From Chryseobacterium sp. OV279 (GTDB taxonomy: Bacteria; Bacteroidota; Bacteroidia; Flavobacteriales; Weeksellaceae): a DNA stretch of 64,000 nt. The notes beneath the pieces were generated by a model. The model had not been told where the DNA came from, did not search any database, and saw only the letters and a program-made list of their open reading frames with translations. Below are positions 8,076-16,675 of the stretch, piece by piece. The translations under genes and the position numbers were made by a program. The stretch covers positions 744,001 to 808,000 of the forward strand of contig NZ_FQUD01000003.1 of assembly GCF_900128945.1 (NCBI RefSeq), in the 5' to 3' direction. Positions within the stretch are counted from its first letter, which is position 1; each line of letters starts with the position of its first letter.

Positions 8076-8906
8076 TTATAGTTCGTAAATGCTGATACTG
8101 TTATTGGTACCGCTGTTGGCTGTGTTTATACTTCTGTTGCCTCCGAAATTGTGGAACACTTTAAACTGAATCGTATTCCCTGTAGACAGATTGAAAATAG
8201 CGGTACAGTTGCCTCCTACAATATTATTCACCGTAGAAACATCCCAGGCCGGATATGAATTGACACTTCTGTAAGTCTGGATATTATTCGTGGCTGTATT
8301 GCTTTCAATGATAGTCTCTATTCTGGAGTTCTGTGCAATATTCGCATCAGCCAGTGTAATGTTAAAAGAAACGATGTAAAATCCATTTCTCGGCGCTGTA
8401 AAAGTTCCTGAGCTCGCAGTAAAATTAGACTGAGCATCGGTAAGTACGGACCATCCATCCACCTGTGTTGTTGCATTATTGGTTAAACTAAGAGCGCTGC
8501 TTTTATTAGCCAGCACCAATGCTTTTGGAGGTAAGGTCATAGGAAGATTATGCCATGCGACACCATCGGAATACTGAATAATATTTCCTGTATTATATCT
8601 GATCGCTCCGCCACCGGCAGCTGAAGCGGTCTGTGTACTCGTCCCCAAACCAATAATTCCTTTCTGATCAGCAGAACGGACATCTACTTTTGTTATTGGG
8701 TTTAAGAGTCCTACTCCTAATTTTCCGTCAGAGGTGACTACAACGTCATTTAATATCTGAGGTGTGGCAGGTGGAACAATGGTGTTGTCTTTAGCAGCAT
8801 CTACGTGAAAGGTCTGCATAGGGTCTTTCGTGAATACCCCGGTTTGCGCGTGCATAAAGAAGGGAAGGAAAAAGATCAGTCCTTTATAGAGAGTCTTCAT
8901 TTTCAT
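8076..8906 (-). CDS. Exported protein with C1q-like C-terminal domain (paralogue 2 of 3)
   Basis: A 276-residue exported protein with a signal peptide (residues 1-20, cleaved near MHA|QTG). It repeats the plan of its neighbours: the N-terminal motif MQTFHVDAAKDN, a LGVGLLNPITKVDVRSA turn, AGGGAIRYNTGN, a QYSDGVAWHNLP strand, and the C1q-like ASSGTFTAPRNGFYIVSF. It ends NSISIYEL. It lies 12 bp after paralogue 1 and 7 bp before paralogue 3, so the three are one operon. The paralogues have diverged widely outside these motifs, which suggests an old duplication or selection on the binding faces. Confidence 0.7.
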   Translation of the reverse strand: MKMKTLYKGLIFFLPFFMHAQTGVFTKDPMQTFHVDAAKDNTIVPPATPQILNDVVVTSDGKLGVGLLNPITKVDVRSADQKGIIGLGTSTQTASAAGGGAIRYNTGNIIQYSDGVAWHNLPMTLPPKALVLANKSSALSLTNNATTQVDGWSVLTDAQSNFTASSGTFTAPRNGFYIVSFNITLADANIAQNSRIETIIESNTATNNIQTYRSVNSYPAWDVSTVNNIVGGNCTAIFNLSTGNTIQFKVFHNFGGNRSINTANSGTNNSISIYEL

Positions 8907-8917
8907 TTTTGTGTTTT

Positions 8918-9745
8918 TTAATGTTCAATAATAGTCAGATTGTTGAAACCTGCATCCGGATTGGACCAGTCTGCATTCACCCTTAAAGCTCTTGCAGCAG
9001 ATCCTGCAATATTTTGATTAAGTTGCGGACGTACCGTCTGATTGGCATTTAAGCTCACCGTAATCGCCGCAGAACCACCCACCTGAGCATCTTCATTGGC
9101 GCGGGCAAATGTCTTGTAGGAACGGGCCAGAATAGCACCTGTAGTAGGGCTGTAAAACTGACTGGTAACTTCAGAAGAATTGGCCACCGAACCGGAAACA
9201 AAATTATACGTCATCAGAAATGTATACACTCCAGCTCGTGGAGCAGTGAAAATTCCTGTGGAAGGATCAAAACTGTTGGAAAGGTCTCTCACTTCGTCCC
9301 ATCCGGTAATATTGACATCGGAATTGTAGGCTACTGAGAACGGACTTGTCATTCTTGCCACGACTACCGCTTTGGTAGGCAGGATCAATGCTGTTTCCCA
9401 GACATTTCCATCCGATACCTGAATTTTGGCCTGAGTCGGTTCATATCTTACGGCTCCTGCGCCGGCAGCATTGGCTGTCATCGTTGTGGAACCCAGGCCT
9501 ACTGCATTCTGCAGGCCTGCAGATCTCATATCAAGTTTTACAGTGGGATTGGAAACACCAGCTCCTATAAAGCCTGTGTTGGTAATGATAAGGTCGTTGC
9601 TGATCTGTGCGGGAGTTGCCGAAGCTGCATTATCTTTTGCACCGTCTACATGCAGATTGCCTAGCGGGTAACTGGTGTTGATTCCTATCTGTGCACTCAT
9701 AAGGCACGAAGCAACCAAAGCCAGGGATAGCAGGTTTTTTTTCAT
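8918..9745 (-). CDS. Exported protein with C1q-like C-terminal domain (paralogue 1 of 3)
   Basis: The promoter-proximal member, 275 residues, with a signal peptide (residues 1-18, LMSA|QIGIN). It shows QIGINTSYPLGNLHVDGAKD, then FIGAGVSNPTVKLDMRSA, NAAGAGAVRYEP, a QVSDGNVWETAL strand and the C1q-like DPSTGIFTAPRAGVYTFLMT. It ends NNLTIIEH. The start is the ATG at 9745, preceded by an A-rich ACACAACACA leader typical of this phylum. A 245-bp gap separates it from the HTH gene upstream, so the cluster probably has its own promoter, although no clear TAnnTTTG box was found. Confidence 0.72.
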   Translation of the reverse strand: MKKNLLSLALVASCLMSAQIGINTSYPLGNLHVDGAKDNAASATPAQISNDLIITNTGFIGAGVSNPTVKLDMRSAGLQNAVGLGSTTMTANAAGAGAVRYEPTQAKIQVSDGNVWETALILPTKAVVVARMTSPFSVAYNSDVNITGWDEVRDLSNSFDPSTGIFTAPRAGVYTFLMTYNFVSGSVANSSEVTSQFYSPTTGAILARSYKTFARANEDAQVGGSAAITVSLNANQTVRPQLNQNIAGSAARALRVNADWSNPDAGFNNLTIIEH

Positions 9746-9990
9746 TGTGTTGTGTTTTTTTATTTGTCCTTATTGTATGGAATCTACTGGTTTTTAATTG
9801 ATTTATTAACTGTTGAATTCCAAACCACAAAGTAAAGTAATCTTTTTGAAATTATTTTTAAAATTGAAAATTAAAATTATATCATGAATACAAAATTTGA
9901 TAAATTATTTGAGAACCGGAAATATCAGTTGTACTATTTTCAGAAAAAATCACATTAATTAAAGTCTGTAATACGCTACTTTAAAGCTCT

Positions 9991-10311
9991 TTATACAAAC
10001 TTCTTCTTCCATTTTGCAATGGTATTTCTGCTTAGTTTAAAATGTTGAGCCAGTTGAGAATTGTTCCAGTTATGCTTCTTCTGATAATCCAGTATTTCCA
10101 GAATCGATTGCTGATCGAAAGAGCGGTGTTTCTGATTAAAATTAAATGTGCTCTTATCTTCTCTGTCGTCAAGAATACTGTTACATTGGATGACATCGAG
10201 TACGGAAAAATTCTTTTTGGAAAGTATGATTTTAAAATCCTCCTTTTTTTCAGGATATTTTTCGTTGACGAGATCTGTATAAATTCTTTTGTAATCGGGG
10301 ATATTTTTCAT
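9991..10311 (-). CDS. Small helix-turn-helix protein
   Basis: A 106-residue basic protein. Its C-terminus forms a helix-turn-helix: SQLAQHFKLSRNTIAKWKKK, a pattern shared by transposase-type and Fis-like HTH modules. The N-terminal half (KRIYTDLVNEKYPEKKEDFK) is charged and not recognised. It follows a second HTH protein by 13 bp on the same strand, with a (GT)6 dinucleotide run between them. Both the HTH in the reverse register and the missing catalytic domain argue for a regulator or a domesticated transposase-subunit relative, not an active transposase. Confidence 0.7.
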   Translation of the reverse strand: MKNIPDYKRIYTDLVNEKYPEKKEDFKIILSKKNFSVLDVIQCNSILDDREDKSTFNFNQKHRSFDQQSILEILDYQKKHNWNNSQLAQHFKLSRNTIAKWKKKFV

Positions 10312-10324
10312 CGTGTGTGTGTGT
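10312..10324. repeat. Short GT dinucleotide run between two HTH genes
   Basis: GTGTGTGTGTGT occupies the gap between the stop of the upstream HTH gene and the ATG of the next. On the coding strand it reads (AC)6 immediately before the start codon. Confidence 0.7.
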
Positions 10325-10759
10325 TTATTTTTCTATCAGGCTATATTTATGGAGCCATTTGTAAAGGGTGCTTTTGGGAATTTTGTATTCAGACATCACT
10401 TTCGATTTGGTCATCTCCCCCTTTCTGATTTTGTCCAGTATAAATTCAATGATTTCCTTGTTATACAAACTTTTACGGAAAGCAGGAAGTGAATCCGGCA
10501 ATTTCCTTTTTTGTACATAATCCATAGAAGACTGTGGAGAATAAAGAATCAGATGTTGGGAATATAGCCTGAAAAAGTCATATTCCAGCAGTTTGGCCCA
10601 TCGCAGAAGCAATTCCGTATCCAGAGATGAAGACTGGTACATGTTGAGGACTTCATTTTCGGACGTGTTTAAAAATTTACAGATACGACTCATTTCAATG
10701 TCGTTTTCAGCAACTCTGTCTTTGATCATTGATCCAATATTGAGATTTTTCAGATCCAT
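10325..10759 (-). CDS. Helix-turn-helix protein of a Chryseobacterium-type family
   Basis: A 144-residue protein with two HTH-like parts. An N-terminal segment (SRICKFLNTSENEVLNMYQS) resembles a Cro/XRE-like helix pair. A C-terminal HTH (KSKVMSEYKIPKSTLYKWLH) resembles the transposase HTH type. The centre, LLLRWAKLLEYDFFRLYSQH, is a motif I associate from memory with a multicopy small-protein family in Chryseobacterium, often labelled transposase. No integrase core is present. It is the first gene of a two-gene unit upstream of the C1q-like cluster. Whether it controls that cluster is inference from position only. Confidence 0.68.
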   Translation of the reverse strand: MDLKNLNIGSMIKDRVAENDIEMSRICKFLNTSENEVLNMYQSSSLDTELLLRWAKLLEYDFFRLYSQHLILYSPQSSMDYVQKRKLPDSLPAFRKSLYNKEIIEFILDKIRKGEMTKSKVMSEYKIPKSTLYKWLHKYSLIEK

Positions 10760-11421
10760 ATTTTTTTACTATTTGTGTTTAAATATCTGAGGATTAAATT
10801 TTTATTCTTTAAGTTGAATAAAATGAAGACTGAATAAAGGAAAAGCAATAGGACAAAATCCCTAATTGAGGAGATTAGAAATCCTGACCGTTCTATTGCT
10901 TTTCATAATTGTGTTTTAGAATTTTCAGCCTGATTTTATATATGATATATAGTACAGCATATAAGATCCTGATACAAGATTATATGTTTATCCGGAGATA
11001 CAAAAGCAGATCCTGTAGTAAATTCTGAATATCTTACCACCATTGAGCAAGCTCGTCAAAAGATATAATTCCGTTATTTGACAACGATTTTCAGCTATAC
11101 ATCCGGAGTTCCGGTTTTCAAAACAGAAATTTTTTTTTCATCATTTTCGTTCTTATTTACATTAAACTTCTTTTCAAAAGGGCATGATATTAAATTTAAA
11201 AAGTTGAATTAAAAAGATATGAAAGGAATGTTTTCTGAAATAAGTGGACTTTTCAGGCAGTTTCCAACAAGTCAGTTTTATAACCTAAAATTTGGATTTA
11301 AATAATTTACAATCAATTCATTAATAATTTCAATCAATACAATTAATTCTGAAAATATTACACTTACATTAGGTTTTAATTATTAATATTGTACTTAATT
11401 TGCTCTTTCAAAAAACACACA
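10760..11421. other. 660-bp gap holding a long hairpin and no clear gene
   Basis: An AT-rich gap between divergent genes (HTH gene to the left, TPR-AraC gene to the right). It holds a long imperfect hairpin at 10841-10903, a 12-bp palindrome CCGGAGTTCCGG at 11103-11114, and a short plus-strand open stretch (10973-11065) that may be a gene remnant. No promoter matching TAnnTTTG was found for either flanking gene. Confidence 0.5.
10841..10903. repeat. Long hairpin with 14-bp arms
   Basis: AAAAGCAATAGGAC (10841-10854) faces GTTCTATTGCTTTT (10890-10903) with one mismatch. Inside the loop CTAAT (10862-10866) faces ATTAG (10874-10878), so the whole element could fold as one two-tier stem. Confidence 0.6.
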
Positions 11422-13023
11422 ATGAAAACCACCGTTTTACTTCTCTTCTGTTTGGTCTTTGGGCTATTTCAGGCTCAGTTCAATTCTGAATTTCCTACAA
11501 ATGCCCAAGTTGACATAGAAATTACCCGGGCTGAAGAATTGGCTAAAAACAATCCTGCCCAATCCATAGAACTGGCGAACGAGATCTACCGTATTTCCAA
11601 AAAAACAGATTATAGAAAAGGAATGCTGGAAAGCATCACCATCCTTATGGCCAGGTATTTTGATGCCGGAAATCACAAAAAAGTAATCGACCTAAGCACA
11701 GAAGCAGAAAAACAGGCCCTGGAAGCAAAAGATGATGCAAAGCTGGCTAATATTTACCGTTTAAGAGCCAATTCCTATACAGAATTAGGCTTTAATAATG
11801 AAAGTATCGTAGAATTCAGAAAAGCTTTAACAATTGCTGAACAAATAACGTCTGCTGATAAAAAGAATTATTTGAAATCTTTAATCTACACGGGCATTGG
11901 ATCGCATGCAGCTCATGTGAATTCGCCGTTGGATTCGGTCATCTATTATCAGAAAAAAGCTCTGGAAAGCGCTGTTCATATGGGAGACACTAAAGATTTT
12001 ATGGACAGAAAATATCATCTCCTCGCCTTGTGTCATATGAATCTGGGGATGACCAGCGTAGCTTCCAACCGGATAAAAGATGCCGAAAATTATTTTGGAA
12101 AAGCCCTGGAAATCGCTCAGAATAAAACATATCCCGTCTCTAAAAACCTCGAAGTCACCATCCTGAACGAATATGCCTGGTTATATCATGATCAGAAAAA
12201 ATACAGTCAAGCCGTCTATTACGCAGAAAAGGCCGAGCAGCTGGAGAAAGCTATAAAGATTCCTTATATCCGAAGAGATATTTATGAGGTTTATTTCAAA
12301 TCCTATGTGGAACTGGGAAATAAAGACGCTTCAAAAAAATACATGAACCTGTACACCAAGCTTAATGACAGCCTCGTCAACGAAGAAAAAAAGACGATCA
12401 ATACGCCCGTAAAAAAGATGCTGGATGAGCAGGGCAAAACGCATTCTGGGGATATTCAGAAAATTCTGCTGCTTAGCCTTGGATGTATCGTGATTCTGTT
12501 TGTAGGTGGACTGCTTTTATGGAAGAGAAATCAGAAAAAACTGCATGACAGCTACGCGGCCGTTATTCAAAACCTGAAAAAGGCTCATGAACAAGCTCCT
12601 GCAGAAACCATACAGCAGGAAATATCTTCAGAGAAAAGCATTAATATCACCGATGAAACCGTGAAAATGATTCTGACTAAGCTTGAAAAATTCGAAAAAT
12701 CTCAAAAGTTCATCAAGAAAGACCTGAGCCTCACTTCGCTGGCCAATGATCTGAATACCAACACGAGATATCTTTCTGAAATTATTAAACTGTACAAAGA
12801 AAACAATTACAACAATTACATCAATGGTCTCCGGATCAGCTATATCACCAATAAACTTTATGAAAACCCAATTTACAGGGAATACAAAATCAGTTATCTC
12901 GCGGAAGCCTGCGGATTTTCATCAAGGGAAGTTTTTGCAGTGATCTTTAAAAAGGAGACCGGAGTAAGTCCCTCCTATTTCATTAACAACCTGAGAAAAG
13001 ACAGTCTGGAACCAGTCACTTGA
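11422..13023 (+). CDS. TPR-containing membrane-anchored AraC-type transcription regulator
   Basis: A 533-residue protein from MKTTVLLLFCLVFG. The order is a signal peptide (1-18, FQA|QF), about 330 residues of TPR-like helices (for example DRKYHLLALCHMNLGMTSVA and AENYFGKALEIAQ), one transmembrane segment (ILLLSLGCIVILFVGGLLLW), a cytoplasmic linker, and a C-terminal AraC/XylS DNA-binding domain ending YKISYLAEACGFSSREVFAV and FKKETGVSPSYF. The topology places TPRs outside and the DNA-binding domain inside, a one-component sensor common in Flavobacteriia. An upstream in-frame TTG/ATG extension to 11389 is rejected because it would precede the signal peptide. The target genes are unknown. Confidence 0.85.
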   Translation: MKTTVLLLFCLVFGLFQAQFNSEFPTNAQVDIEITRAEELAKNNPAQSIELANEIYRISKKTDYRKGMLESITILMARYFDAGNHKKVIDLSTEAEKQALEAKDDAKLANIYRLRANSYTELGFNNESIVEFRKALTIAEQITSADKKNYLKSLIYTGIGSHAAHVNSPLDSVIYYQKKALESAVHMGDTKDFMDRKYHLLALCHMNLGMTSVASNRIKDAENYFGKALEIAQNKTYPVSKNLEVTILNEYAWLYHDQKKYSQAVYYAEKAEQLEKAIKIPYIRRDIYEVYFKSYVELGNKDASKKYMNLYTKLNDSLVNEEKKTINTPVKKMLDEQGKTHSGDIQKILLLSLGCIVILFVGGLLLWKRNQKKLHDSYAAVIQNLKKAHEQAPAETIQQEISSEKSINITDETVKMILTKLEKFEKSQKFIKKDLSLTSLANDLNTNTRYLSEIIKLYKENNYNNYINGLRISYITNKLYENPIYREYKISYLAEACGFSSREVFAVIFKKETGVSPSYFINNLRKDSLEPVT

Positions 13024-13209
13024 TGTCTTGTGATTCTGACTGATTCAAACTTATTAAAAATTAAGAAGAAAAGATTAAAATCAAGCAATAACCTGTTTAT
13101 TAGTTGCTTAAGTAGGGATATTGTCGTTTAAGGACTGTTTTAGTGAAAATTTTTATAAAGATATTTCATAAATTTACAGAACCATTACGGTTTTAAAATT
13201 GGTTCCCAG

Positions 13210-15054
13210 GTGAAAATTCACAATAAAAAAAAGTATTTAAGCTTTCTAAAATTTAAACGAGACTTTCAGGAGTACGGACTGGAAAAGGCGCGCAGCTACG
13301 AGCTGATCCTGCATTGGCTGAATAACAGACTCAGCAGAAATCAGTTTCTGGTGCTTTCCGGAATCCTTGTGGGTTGTACCGCCGGTTTGGCCGGAGTGAT
13401 CCTGAAAACGCTTGTGCATACCATTCATAATTTTATTACCCATATTCATTTTGAGTATCAAATCCTGTTTTATATTGTCTTTCCTTTTTTGGGAATTGTA
13501 CTGACCACAGCGATCGTGATTACTATTTTTAAAGGTCAGGACCGAAAAGGAATTGGTGCTATTTTGTATGAAATTGCCCAAAATTCAAGCATCGTGGCTT
13601 CTGTAAAAATGTATTCGCAGGTTATTCAGAGTGCGGTGACGGTTGGTCTTGGAGGTTCTGCCGGATTGGAAAGTCCTATTGCGGTTACGGGTGCGGCTAT
13701 CGGTTCCAATTATGCACAAACTTACAGACTCAGTTACAAAGAAAGAACCCTATTATTGGCTGCAGGCGCTACGGCGGGAATTGCTTCAGCATTCAATGCT
13801 CCTATTGCAGGAATTATGTTTGCTTTTGAAATTCTTCTGACAGGCGTGGTTTTCACAGACTTTATTCCTTTGGTGGTAGCAGCGGTCTGCGGAAGTCTTT
13901 TGTCAAGGGTTCTGCTTCAGGAGGATATCCTTTTCAGATTTTATGCAAGAGAAGCTTTTAATTATAAAAATGTTCCTTACTATCTTATTCTGGGTATTGT
14001 AACCGGCCTTTATGCCCGTTATTTTGTGGTCATTTCCCAAAAAGTTGAACACTTTATCAAAGGGCTGAAGCTTTCGAGGATGCGTAAGGCGATGTTCGGA
14101 GGTCTGGTGCTGTCGCTGTTGTGTGTCCTTTTTCCGCCATTATTCGGGGAAGGATATGAAACGGTAAAAGAATTTACCAACGGAAGTACCCACTCTATTA
14201 TCAGAAACAGTTTCTTCAGATATTTTGAGATCGGCGACTGGACTATTATTATATTTTTGGTGCTGGTTTGCCTTTTGAAAGCTTTTGCCACGTCTTTTAC
14301 GATATTCAGCGGAGGGAATGGCGGTAATTTTGCACCGTCGCTTTTTGCAGGAGGTACCGTTGGGTATTTGTTTGCATTGGTATGTCAGCATATCGGGTTT
14401 ACAGATGTTCCGGTAACGAATCTTGTGCTGGTAGGAATGGCCGGAGCGATGAGCGGTGTACTGTACGCCCCTCTGACAGCCATATTCCTTATCGCCGAAT
14501 CCAGTTTCGGATATGATCTTTTTATTCCGTTAATGATTGTTTCGATCATTTCTTACCTTATCGCCAAATGGTTCTCCCCGATTTCTCCGGAGTTAAAATC
14601 TCTGGCCGACCAGGGGAAAATATTCACCAATAAACATGATAAGAACCTTCTTTTTGCTTTAAGAACGGAGGATTTTATTGATAAATATTCAGAAACGATT
14701 AATGAAAATGCTTCAGTCAATGAATTATTTGAACTGGTAAAAAACGGAAACAAAAATATTTTCGCGGCAACGGATGAAGCCGGAAAACTGAAAGGAATTC
14801 TTACTTTGGATGATATCAGGCCGTATCTATTTAACAAAGAAATTGACAACCTTCAAATTGTATCTCAGATTATGAAAGCTCCTCCGGCAGTCATTTACCG
14901 TGAAAACCAGCCTTTGGAAATTCTCCAGATCTTTGATGATACCGGCGTGTGGAATCTTCCTGTAACCAGTGAAAACAATGATTTCATAGGATTTATTTCA
15001 AAATCTTCTATCCTGATGAGCTACAGACAGCTTTTGAAAGAGTATTCGGAGTAA
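13210..15054 (+). CDS. ClC-family chloride channel/transporter with C-terminal CBS pair
   Basis: A 614-residue protein beginning at a GTG codon (VKIHNKKKYLSF). About ten hydrophobic helices form a ClC core. Signature loops are visible: GLGGSAGLESPIAVTG, whose glutamate corresponds to the gating glutamate of GxEGP (Gly replaced by Ser here); AFNAPIAGIMFAFE, with the inner glutamate; and GGNGGNFAPSLFAGG for the GxFxP loop. Residues ~480-610 form two CBS modules (NIFAATDEAGKLKGILTLDD and NLPVTSENNDFIGFISKSS). The glutamates suggest a Cl-/H+ exchanger rather than a channel. It is monocistronic, upstream of rpoD. Confidence 0.9.
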   Translation: MKIHNKKKYLSFLKFKRDFQEYGLEKARSYELILHWLNNRLSRNQFLVLSGILVGCTAGLAGVILKTLVHTIHNFITHIHFEYQILFYIVFPFLGIVLTTAIVITIFKGQDRKGIGAILYEIAQNSSIVASVKMYSQVIQSAVTVGLGGSAGLESPIAVTGAAIGSNYAQTYRLSYKERTLLLAAGATAGIASAFNAPIAGIMFAFEILLTGVVFTDFIPLVVAAVCGSLLSRVLLQEDILFRFYAREAFNYKNVPYYLILGIVTGLYARYFVVISQKVEHFIKGLKLSRMRKAMFGGLVLSLLCVLFPPLFGEGYETVKEFTNGSTHSIIRNSFFRYFEIGDWTIIIFLVLVCLLKAFATSFTIFSGGNGGNFAPSLFAGGTVGYLFALVCQHIGFTDVPVTNLVLVGMAGAMSGVLYAPLTAIFLIAESSFGYDLFIPLMIVSIISYLIAKWFSPISPELKSLADQGKIFTNKHDKNLLFALRTEDFIDKYSETINENASVNELFELVKNGNKNIFAATDEAGKLKGILTLDDIRPYLFNKEIDNLQIVSQIMKAPPAVIYRENQPLEILQIFDDTGVWNLPVTSENNDFIGFISKSSILMSYRQLLKEYSE

Positions 15055-15107
15055 GATTAAGGTTGAAAAATTATATCTCAAGGTTTAGTTTAAATATATA
15101 CAATCCG

Positions 15108-15142
15108 TCTGATATCTGACATCTGATGTCTTATATCTATCA
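15108..15142. repeat. Five-unit degenerate 7-bp array (TCTGATA type)
   Basis: Five units in exact phase: TCTGATA, TCTGACA, TCTGATG, TCTTATA, TCTATCA. It lies in the 198-bp gap upstream of rpoD. Confidence 0.75.
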
Positions 15143-15252
15143 TAAAAATCCACCTCCCAACCCATAATTTAAAAAATAATTAAAACTGGTGTAACCTTTT
15201 TATCACTTCATACGTATAATATATAGTAACTCTTTTTTGAGGATAAAAATAG

Positions 15253-16119
15253 ATGAGACAATTAAAAATCACTAAGCAGGTTACCAACAGGGAAACTGCT
15301 TCATTAGACAAGTATTTGCAGGAAATTGGTAAAGTGGAACTGATCACTGCGGACGAAGAAGTAGAATTGGCACAAAGAATACGTGCGGGCGACAGAGCAG
15401 CACTGGAGAAATTAATCAAGGCCAACCTTCGTTTCGTAGTTTCCGTATCTAAACAATACCAAAATCAAGGTCTTTCTTTACCCGATTTGATTAATGAAGG
15501 TAACTTAGGATTGATGAAAGCAGCAAAAAGGTACGATGAAACTAGAGGTTTCAAATTTATCTCTTATGCGGTATGGTGGATTCGTCAGTCAATTTTACAG
15601 GCATTAGCTGAGCAGTCTAGAATTGTAAGGCTTCCGTTGAATAAAATCGGCTCCATCAACAAAATTAATAAGGCATACGCTCACCTTGAGCAGGAAAATG
15701 AAAGACCACCTTCTCCGGAAGAATTGGCTGAAGTTCTTGACATGAGTGAGGAAGATATTAAAGAATCTATGAAAAACTCCGGAAGACACCTGTCTATGGA
15801 TGCACCTTTAGTAGAAGGTGAAGATTCTAATCTTTATGATGTATTGCGTTCAGGAGAATCTCCGAGCCCGGACAAAGATTTGATGCTTGAATCTCTTCAG
15901 ATTGAAATTGAAAGAGCATTGAATACCCTGACTCCAAGAGAGGCAGATCTGGTAAGATTATACTTCGGACTGAACGGGAAACACCCGATGACTTTAGAAG
16001 AAATCGGTGAAACTTTCGATCTTACAAGAGAGAGAGTACGTCAGATTAAAGAAAAAGCAATTAAGAGACTAAAACATAATACCAGAAGCAAGATCCTGAA
16101 ATCTTATCTGGGTAAATAA
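15253..16119 (+). CDS. rpoD: Primary RNA polymerase sigma factor (sigma-70, RpoD/SigA)
   Basis: A 288-residue sigma factor without region 1.1, the short form usual for Bacteroidota. It starts [22 protein letters not shown] (region 1.2), then has region 2 with FRFVV-like [20 protein letters not shown] and [19 protein letters not shown]. Region 3 follows, and region 4 carries the [23 protein letters not shown]. It directs transcription of housekeeping genes from TTTG/TAnnTTTG promoters, several of which are seen in this window. It is monocistronic, with a strong terminator 25 bp downstream. A heptamer array lies upstream, and no standard promoter box was found there. Confidence 0.96.
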   Translation: MRQLKITKQVTNRETASLDKYLQEIGKVELITADEEVELAQRIRAGDRAALEKLIKANLRFVVSVSKQYQNQGLSLPDLINEGNLGLMKAAKRYDETRGFKFISYAVWWIRQSILQALAEQSRIVRLPLNKIGSINKINKAYAHLEQENERPPSPEELAEVLDMSEEDIKESMKNSGRHLSMDAPLVEGEDSNLYDVLRSGESPSPDKDLMLESLQIEIERALNTLTPREADLVRLYFGLNGKHPMTLEEIGETFDLTRERVRQIKEKAIKRLKHNTRSKILKSYLGK

Positions 16120-16143
16120 TTTTTAGCGTAAAAACAATGTATG

Positions 16144-16173
16144 CGGAGTCTGTTTTCAGGCTCCGTTTTTTTT
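16144..16173 (+). terminator. Terminator of rpoD
   Basis: CGGAGTCTG (16144-16152) pairs with CAGGCTCCG (16157-16165) through a TTTT loop and is followed by eight T. Confidence 0.85.
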
Positions 16174-16185
16174 ATTTTTGTATGT

Positions 16186-16617
16186 ATGAATACAGATGTA
16201 TCTTTTTTAATCGGAGGAATCATTTTAGCTTTTGTCTTAATCAATCTATTGCTCTATTTTTATCACAGACATAGACGGACTATTTTTTTTAAATACATAC
16301 ATGACAGAGACTATACACTCGTAGAAAATATTGAAACCAATATAGAAAGCTATTCCAAGATGAGCTCTAAACTCACCTACTTTAAGGCAAAGGTTGTTTT
16401 CTTAGATGACGAAATCTTTATTATTCATTTCAACGGCCCTATTCTACAGCTAAGCAGCAGTCCGGAAATTTTCCCATCCGTTTCTCCAAGGTTTATAACT
16501 TCCCTTAAAGAAATACACAATGATATCCTAAAAATAACAGGTGATACAGCCATAGGGAATTTTAAAATTTCTTTAAATTTTAAAAATAAAAATATTGATT
16601 TGCATTCAGTTATATAA
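16186..16617 (+). CDS. Small membrane-anchored protein of unknown function
   Basis: A 143-residue protein from MNTDVSFLIGGIILAFVL. One N-terminal transmembrane helix (residues 6-25) precedes a basic segment (YHRHRRTIFFK) and a soluble β-rich domain (KAKVVFLDDEIFIIHFNG). Positive charges after the helix place the soluble domain in the cytoplasm. The open frame reaches back to 16141, but that segment overlaps the rpoD terminator hairpin, so the ATG at 16186, 12 bp after its T-tract, is chosen. No family was recognised. It may be expressed by read-through from rpoD or from its own unseen promoter. Confidence 0.68.
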   Translation: MNTDVSFLIGGIILAFVLINLLLYFYHRHRRTIFFKYIHDRDYTLVENIETNIESYSKMSSKLTYFKAKVVFLDDEIFIIHFNGPILQLSSSPEIFPSVSPRFITSLKEIHNDILKITGDTAIGNFKISLNFKNKNIDLHSVI

Positions 16618-16675
16618 GTGATGTAACAATTTTTAGACTATCTTCAACTAATAAGGAACACCAATTAAAAAAAAT

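Noticed and set aside
9991..10759. Insertion sequence
   Set aside because: Two HTH proteins resemble transposase HTH parts but no integrase core, terminal inverted repeats or target duplication were found.
16141..16185. Longer start for the small membrane protein
   Set aside because: The extension would be translated from the rpoD terminator hairpin and its T-tract.
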